A stretch of DNA of 64,000 bases from an uncultured Lachnospiraceae bacterium (GTDB lineage Bacteria; Bacillota; Clostridia; Lachnospirales; Lachnospiraceae): NCBI GenBank assembly GCA_910584965.1, contig CAJUDZ010000011.1:1-64000 (forward strand), in the 5' to 3' direction. The translations under genes and the position numbers were made by a program. Below the pieces are notes generated by a model, which ran no database searches, was not told the DNA's origin, and saw only the letters and a program-made list of their open reading frames with translations. Of the stretch, positions 59,650 through 64,000 are shown one piece after another. Each line of letters starts with the position of its first letter. Positions within the stretch are counted from its first letter, which is position 1.

Positions 59650-61144
59650 TCACCTTTGTCCTCTTTTCGGAAGCCTGCTCCGCCGCCAGAATCTCCCGAA
59701 TCATCTCCCGTTCATCCATCGGGTATTTCACCCCTTTGATTTCCTGATAATCCTCATGCCCTTTCCCGGCAAGTACGATAATGTCCCCCGGTTCCCCATG
59801 GGCAATGGCATAAGCGACCGCTTCCTTCCGGTCACAAATTTCAAGATACTTTCCGTCCGTCCGTCCGATTCCGGTTTTGATATCCTCTATGATATCCAAA
59901 GGTTCTTCAAACCGCGGATTATCGGATGTAATAATCGTTAAATCCGCCAGCTTTCCGCTGACCTCGCCCATCTCGTACCGCCGCAGTTTCGAACGGTTGC
60001 CGCCGCAGCCAAAGACGCTGATGAGGCGGTGGGGACGATATTCTTTCAAGGTGGAAAGCAGACTTTCGAGCGCCATCGCATTATGCGCATAATCGATCAT
60101 CAGCGTAAAGTCATCCGACACATTGACAAGTTCTATGCGTCCCTTTACTTTTGCCCGCAGAAACGCCTTTTTAACCGCTTCTTCCGGCACGTCAAAATGC
60201 CTGCATATGGCGGCCGCCGTCAACGCGTTATAAACGCTGAATCTGCCCGGCATGGAGAGCTCCGCGTGAAAATCCATCAGGCCTTTTACGTCAAAAGCTA
60301 CTCCCAGTTTTCCGCCGCCCGATATCAGCTCCAGATTCTCCGCTCTTAAATCCGCATCCGTTTCAATTCCATATGTCTCTATCCTGCATGTATGCCCCGC
60401 CGTCACTTTCTCCCAGTGCTCATCATCCCGATTGACAATACCCACTTTACACTGTTGAAACAGCAGGCCCTTGCAGGCCAGATAATCTTCGAAATCCTTA
60501 TGCTCGTTCGGGCCGATATGATCCGGTTCAATGTTGGTAAAAATACCGAGGTCAAAAACAAAGCCCTGGGTTCTGTGAAGCATCAGGCCCTGGGAAGACA
60601 CTTCCATCACCACCGTATCGCACCCGGCATCCGCCATCTGTTTAAAATACTGCTGTACCAAATAAGATTCCGGCGTCGTATTGCCTGCATGGATATGAGT
60701 CTCTCCGATGATTACCTCGATGGTGCCGATCAGCCCGACTTTACGTCCCGCTTCTTCCAGAATGTTTCTGACAAGATAGGTCGTCGTCGTCTTTCCTTTC
60801 GTTCCGGTAATCCCGATCACTTTAAGCCGTCTGGCCGGATGACCGAAATAAGCCGCCGAGATAAAAGCCATCGCATACCGCGTATCCGCTGTCCTGATCA
60901 CCGTCACTTCCGCCGTTTCCGGTAAGTCCACGTCCTTTTGCACAACGAGGGCACGGGCCCCGGCTTCCACGACCGAGGCCGCAAAATCATGTCCGTCCGC
61001 ATTCGCGCCCGGAATGCAGATAAAAAGGCTTCCGCGCGTCACCTTTCTGGAATCATAAACGACCTCCGTCACTTCGATGTCTTCCGTACCCCTGATACAC
61101 TCATATGTTAAATCCGCCAGCAATTCTTTCAATCTGCTCATCAA
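59642..61144 (-). CDS. murE: UDP-MurNAc-tripeptide synthetase MurE (meso-DAP type)
   Basis: 500 residues; adds the third residue of the peptidoglycan stem. ATP loop ITGTKGKTTTTYLV near 113-126 and the specificity motif DNPRFEEP near 410, which selects meso-diaminopimelate rather than lysine. It leads the long operon down to rsgA and is outside the dcw cluster. GGAGG precedes the ATG. Confidence 0.95.
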   Translation of the reverse strand: MMSRLKELLADLTYECIRGTEDIEVTEVVYDSRKVTRGSLFICIPGANADGHDFAASVVEAGARALVVQKDVDLPETAEVTVIRTADTRYAMAFISAAYFGHPARRLKVIGITGTKGKTTTTYLVRNILEEAGRKVGLIGTIEVIIGETHIHAGNTTPESYLVQQYFKQMADAGCDTVVMEVSSQGLMLHRTQGFVFDLGIFTNIEPDHIGPNEHKDFEDYLACKGLLFQQCKVGIVNRDDEHWEKVTAGHTCRIETYGIETDADLRAENLELISGGGKLGVAFDVKGLMDFHAELSMPGRFSVYNALTAAAICRHFDVPEEAVKKAFLRAKVKGRIELVNVSDDFTLMIDYAHNAMALESLLSTLKEYRPHRLISVFGCGGNRSKLRRYEMGEVSGKLADLTIITSDNPRFEEPLDIIEDIKTGIGRTDGKYLEICDRKEAVAYAIAHGEPGDIIVLAGKGHEDYQEIKGVKYPMDEREMIREILAAEQASEKRTKVNG

Positions 61145-61218
61145 AAACCTCCGTTAATTACCTCTTTTAAACCCAATTCCTTACGATTACGGTCCGCCGC
61201 ACAGACTGTTCTCATAAT

Positions 61219-61247
61219 AAAATAGCACGAAATACACTCTTTTTCAA
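61219..61247 (-). promoter_or_regulatory. murE operon promoter
   Basis: Minus strand TTGAAA (61247-61242), 17 bp, TATTTT (61224-61219) with TGC in front (extended -10). Confidence 0.7.
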
Positions 61248-61268
61248 CTTTTCACATTTTCTTTATGG

Positions 61269-61308
61269 AAGTTTATGTTTTTATTAAGGTAAGTTTATAT
61301 TTTTATTA
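61269..61308. repeat. A/T-rich direct repeat upstream of the murE promoter
   Basis: AAGTTTATGTTTTTATTA (61269-61286) and AAGTTTATATTTTTATTA (61291-61308), 17 of 18 identical and 22 bp (two turns) apart, starting 22 bp upstream of the -35. Could be an UP-like element or a regulator site. Nothing else is seen in the 61145-61438 gap apart from the promoter and the terminator. Confidence 0.5.
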
Positions 61309-61398
61309 GAAAGAAAACACAGTTTAGACACATTTACAAATTAAGATAATATACAAGATAGTTGATTAACTCACTATCTCCCCCCTCATAAGAAAATA

Positions 61399-61430
61399 CG
61401 AAAAAGCCTGAGAATTCTCAGGCTTTTTCG
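61399..61430. terminator. Bidirectional palindromic terminator
   Basis: A 32-bp perfect palindrome with T5 in each arm (CGAAAAAGCCTGAGAA and its complement), 9 nt past the stop of the PfkB kinase gene. It ends the recJ-pfkB transcript. Confidence 0.85.
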
Positions 61431-61438
61431 GTGCGTTC

Positions 61439-62371
61439 CTATCTTAATTTCTCTACCGTAATGCTCTCATACAATTCTTCCGCTGTGCCGAAGGGGACGT
61501 CCGCGCTCTTTAATGTCGTTGCACTGGCTGCGGAAATCGCCGCCGCACGCCGCAGAGCCTCTTCTCTTCTTTCTTTTTTCATAAAGGACATCGCATAAGA
61601 CGCTACCACACAATCACCGCATCCTATCGTATTCAGCGCCTGTACGTTCTCCGCTTTGGCGTAAAGCGCCACACCGCCGCTGCATACATACAGAAGGCCG
61701 TTCTTTCCCATGGACACGACGACATGCGCAACGCCTCCCGTATGAACTTTTACCGCCGCTTCGATGACATCTTCCCTGTTTACCAGTTTATGCCCGACAA
61801 TGTATTCTAATTCCTTCTGATTGGGTTTGATAAAATACGGTTTTGCCTCAATGCCTGCCCGCAGGCTTTCCCCGCTCGTATCAAGCATTGTCCGAAGCCC
61901 TCTGAAACGCGCCTTTTCGATCAGTGTCTTATAAATATCTTCCGGCATTCCCCTTCCGATGCTGCCTGATAAGACAACGATCTCACATTCCGCGATCAGT
62001 TCTTCATACAATTCCAGAAACTGCCCTATCTGTTCTTCTTCGACAAGCGGTCCCGGCTCCAGAATTTCCGTCACATAGCCGTTATCCGCCAGAATGTTAA
62101 TGCTGCTCCGCGTCTCTTCCGCCACCCGGATAAACTGACATTCCACCTGCTTATCCAATAACGTGTCCTCGATGAAATCCCCCGCATAGCCGCCAAGAAA
62201 TCCCGTCGCACAGACGCGCTGTCCGTACTGGCGCAGCACCCTTGCCACATTGATGCCCTTTCCGCCCGCAAAAGACATCGCGGTACGCATTCTGTTGACA
62301 TTTCCCGTGATTAATTCTCCCGCCGTATAGGTTTTATCCACGGCCGGATTCAATGTTACTGTAAGAATCAT
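61439..62371 (-). CDS. PfkB-family 1-phosphofructokinase-like kinase
   Basis: 310 residues from ATG 62371 (GAGAGGG upstream; ATG 62383 is possible). Opening MILTVTLNPAVDKTY and GGKGINVARVL (about 37-47) are typical of the FruK/LacC branch, and NTIGCGDCVVASY near 248 holds the catalytic Asp and anion hole. It phosphorylates fructose-1-phosphate or tagatose-6-phosphate. No fructose PTS genes adjoin, so the exact sugar is open. Confidence 0.9.
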   Translation of the reverse strand: MILTVTLNPAVDKTYTAGELITGNVNRMRTAMSFAGGKGINVARVLRQYGQRVCATGFLGGYAGDFIEDTLLDKQVECQFIRVAEETRSSINILADNGYVTEILEPGPLVEEEQIGQFLELYEELIAECEIVVLSGSIGRGMPEDIYKTLIEKARFRGLRTMLDTSGESLRAGIEAKPYFIKPNQKELEYIVGHKLVNREDVIEAAVKVHTGGVAHVVVSMGKNGLLYVCSGGVALYAKAENVQALNTIGCGDCVVASYAMSFMKKERREEALRRAAAISAASATTLKSADVPFGTAEELYESITVEKLR

Positions 62372-62404
62372 ATTCCCTCTCATTCTGCCGCCTGGGCGAT
62401 TTTT

Positions 62405-64000
62405 TTATTTTGAATAGTCCCGCATGACAATCTGCAGACTTTCCTTTCCCTGATACACGTTGATATCCGGATAGTACACCATCTGGATAACGATTCGCTT
62501 ACTGCCTTCCTGATACAGCCTGATCCGCTCTTCTTTTCCAAATTCCGCTTCCAGAAAAGCATGCCAGCCGGGCAGATCGCCGAAATAAATCATTTCAAAA
62601 AGATTCCCTTCTTCGTCCTGTATCCGGTATTTTCCCACATTTTCATTCTTCCCAAGAATCCTCCCGTGTAGAATATGTACGTTTTTCCGGGCAAAAACAG
62701 GCTTGGTGTTGCCGTTTCCAAAAGGCTCCAGCACCTGAAGCTGTCTGACAAAATCCATATGGATATAGGATAAGGGCATCGGCACATCGATCAGCAGCTT
62801 TTCCGTAAAGTCTTCCTCTGTGAGGCGGCAGTTCCGGTTCAGCATCAGCCGAAATTCCTCAACGTTTTCCTCCGGCAGGGAAAGCCCCGCCGCCATTCTG
62901 TGTCCTCCGTAGCGCGTAAAAAGATGTTTGCAGAGGCTCATCTCTTCATACATATGATATGCCTCGATGGAACGCCCGGAGCCTTTTACCCCGTCTTCTC
63001 CTCTGGTCAGCACAAAAACCGGCTTATGGAATTTTTCTTTCAGCCGCCCTGCGATAATTCCCGCCAGACTTTCATGACAATCCGGCAGATAAACTACCAG
63101 CACCTTGTCCTCCCGCAGCGGACCGTTTTCGATCAGTTCCACCGCCTGTTCCGTCCCCTGCCCTGTCATTTCCTTCCGGCTGTCATTCAGCTCTTTCAGC
63201 TCTCCGGCAATCGTGACCGCCTGTGCAAAGCTGCCGCTTTCAAACATCTGAAGCGCTTTCAGAGCCGTATCCAGTCTGCCTGTCGCGTTCAGGCAGGGCC
63301 CCAGCACGAATCCGATGTGATAGGCCGATAAAGGCTTATCCTGTAATCCGTTCACTTCAAGCAGCGCCTTCATCCCAAAATTTTTGGTCCGGGCGATCTG
63401 CCGCAGGCCGTACTTTACCAGAATCCGGTTTTCATTCCGCAGCTCCATCACATCTCCCACCGTCGCAAAAGCCGCAAACTCCAGCAGTTCCGAAAGCAGT
63501 TCCCGGCGCGCCTCGGAACGCATATCTGTCCCGGACTGCCTTCTTATATGTTCTTCCGTCAAAACCTGTACGAATTTATAAGCCACCACCGCGCCGCAGA
63601 TGCCGTCAAAAGGATAACCGCATTTCTCCTGTTTCGGGTCAATAACGGCCGCCGCAGGGGGAAGCAGTTCCCGCCTCGTTCCGTCCGCGTCTTCCTCATA
63701 AGGCACTTCATGGTGGTCTGTCACGATCACGTTCATGCCAAGCTCATTCGCATAAACGATCTGCTCTGCGGCAGCAATGCCGTTATCACAGGTAATGATC
63801 GTCCGGATGCCGTCCCGATGCGCCTCTTCGATCAGATGATCGTTCAGCCCATAGCCGTCTTTGATGCGGTGCGGTATGACCGTATCCGCCTTTGCGCCGC
63901 AAAAACGCAGACCGCGGAGCAGAATGTAAGTTGCACACACGCCGTCGATATCATAATCGCCGATAATGCGGACCGCCGCTCCTTTTTCAATTTCGGACAG
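62405..64000 (-). CDS. recJ: Single-stranded-DNA exonuclease RecJ (5' end outside window)
   Basis: At least 531 residues; the frame stays open to the right edge, so the N-terminus is missing. Motif I reads GDYDIDGVCATYIL (about 63898-63960), followed by motif III VTDHHEVP, GICGAVVAYKF, LGPCLNATGRLD, and the C-terminal DHHA1 part with RYGGHRMAAGLSL. 5'-3' exonuclease used in recombination and mismatch repair. The ORF starting at the internal Met codon at 63940 is not the true start. Confidence 0.95.
   Translation of the reverse strand: MSEIEKGAAVRIIGDYDIDGVCATYILLRGLRFCGAKADTVIPHRIKDGYGLNDHLIEEAHRDGIRTIITCDNGIAAAEQIVYANELGMNVIVTDHHEVPYEEDADGTRRELLPPAAAVIDPKQEKCGYPFDGICGAVVAYKFVQVLTEEHIRRQSGTDMRSEARRELLSELLEFAAFATVGDVMELRNENRILVKYGLRQIARTKNFGMKALLEVNGLQDKPLSAYHIGFVLGPCLNATGRLDTALKALQMFESGSFAQAVTIAGELKELNDSRKEMTGQGTEQAVELIENGPLREDKVLVVYLPDCHESLAGIIAGRLKEKFHKPVFVLTRGEDGVKGSGRSIEAYHMYEEMSLCKHLFTRYGGHRMAAGLSLPEENVEEFRLMLNRNCRLTEEDFTEKLLIDVPMPLSYIHMDFVRQLQVLEPFGNGNTKPVFARKNVHILHGRILGKNENVGKYRIQDEEGNLFEMIYFGDLPGWHAFLEAEFGKEERIRLYQEGSKRIVIQMVYYPDINVYQGKESLQIVMRDYSK

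Overview
The window looks like a chromosomal segment from a spore-forming member of the Clostridia, most likely family Lachnospiraceae. The reasons are the spoIIGA-sigE-sigG sporulation block beside a division and cell-wall cluster, several lineage-typical uncharacterised families (a DUF5688-like protein, proteins starting with an NGIG/TGIG motif), good AGGAGG-type ribosome binding sites, and frequent TTG/GTG starts. There is no phage, plasmid, insertion sequence or CRISPR array. From about 16.5 kb to the right edge nearly everything is on the minus strand; sigG is the only plus-strand gene there.

Left part (1-20.4 kb, accessory). A GatD-like zinc alcohol dehydrogenase; two MATE exporters and one MFS exporter; a polysaccharide deacetylase paired with a PsiE-like membrane protein; a tandem-HD c-di-GMP phosphodiesterase; an ECF sigma factor with a TGAAAC-N17-CGTA promoter of its own, followed by two uncharacterised proteins sharing an N-terminal GIG motif; a TetR/MFS pair with matching operators; a GNAT acetyltransferase; and a cobalamin riboswitch controlling a DUF4430 (transcobalamin-like) lipoprotein and an ECF-transporter S component, probably a vitamin B12 capture and uptake unit. 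gdhA, a helical protein of unknown role, an SH3b membrane protein and tRNA-Arg(CCG) follow.

Middle (20.4-32.2 kb). A DUF5688-like protein, efp, the shikimate genes aroQ-aroK-aroE with yqeG, nrdR, ylmC/ymxH, a zinc-ribbon/14-residue-repeat/SH3b membrane protein, then sigG (inverted), a response regulator with HD-GYP and GGDEF domains, sigE and spoIIGA. The spoIIGA promoter has a long (21 bp) spacer and a Spo0A box over its -35, like the classical spoIIG promoter.

Right part (32.2-64 kb, core). The dcw cluster reads on the minus strand mraZ-rsmH-ftsL-pbp-pbp-mraY-murD-ftsW-murA-ftsQ-ftsZ, with four MraZ boxes at exact 10 bp spacing at its promoter and no murG or ftsA. It contains a 65 bp minisatellite before mraY, hairpin repeats after ftsZ and a stem that hides the ribosome binding site of the second PBP gene. 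Then come lgt and ychF, a 490 bp gap with a promoter, a tiny basic-peptide ORF and a four-way-junction-like RNA element, and a long operon murE-priA-def-fmt-metallopeptidase-rsmB-rlmN-stp-pknB-rsgA. A PfkB kinase and a 5'-truncated recJ close the window.

All functional calls are from reading the sequence; no database search or folding program was run.
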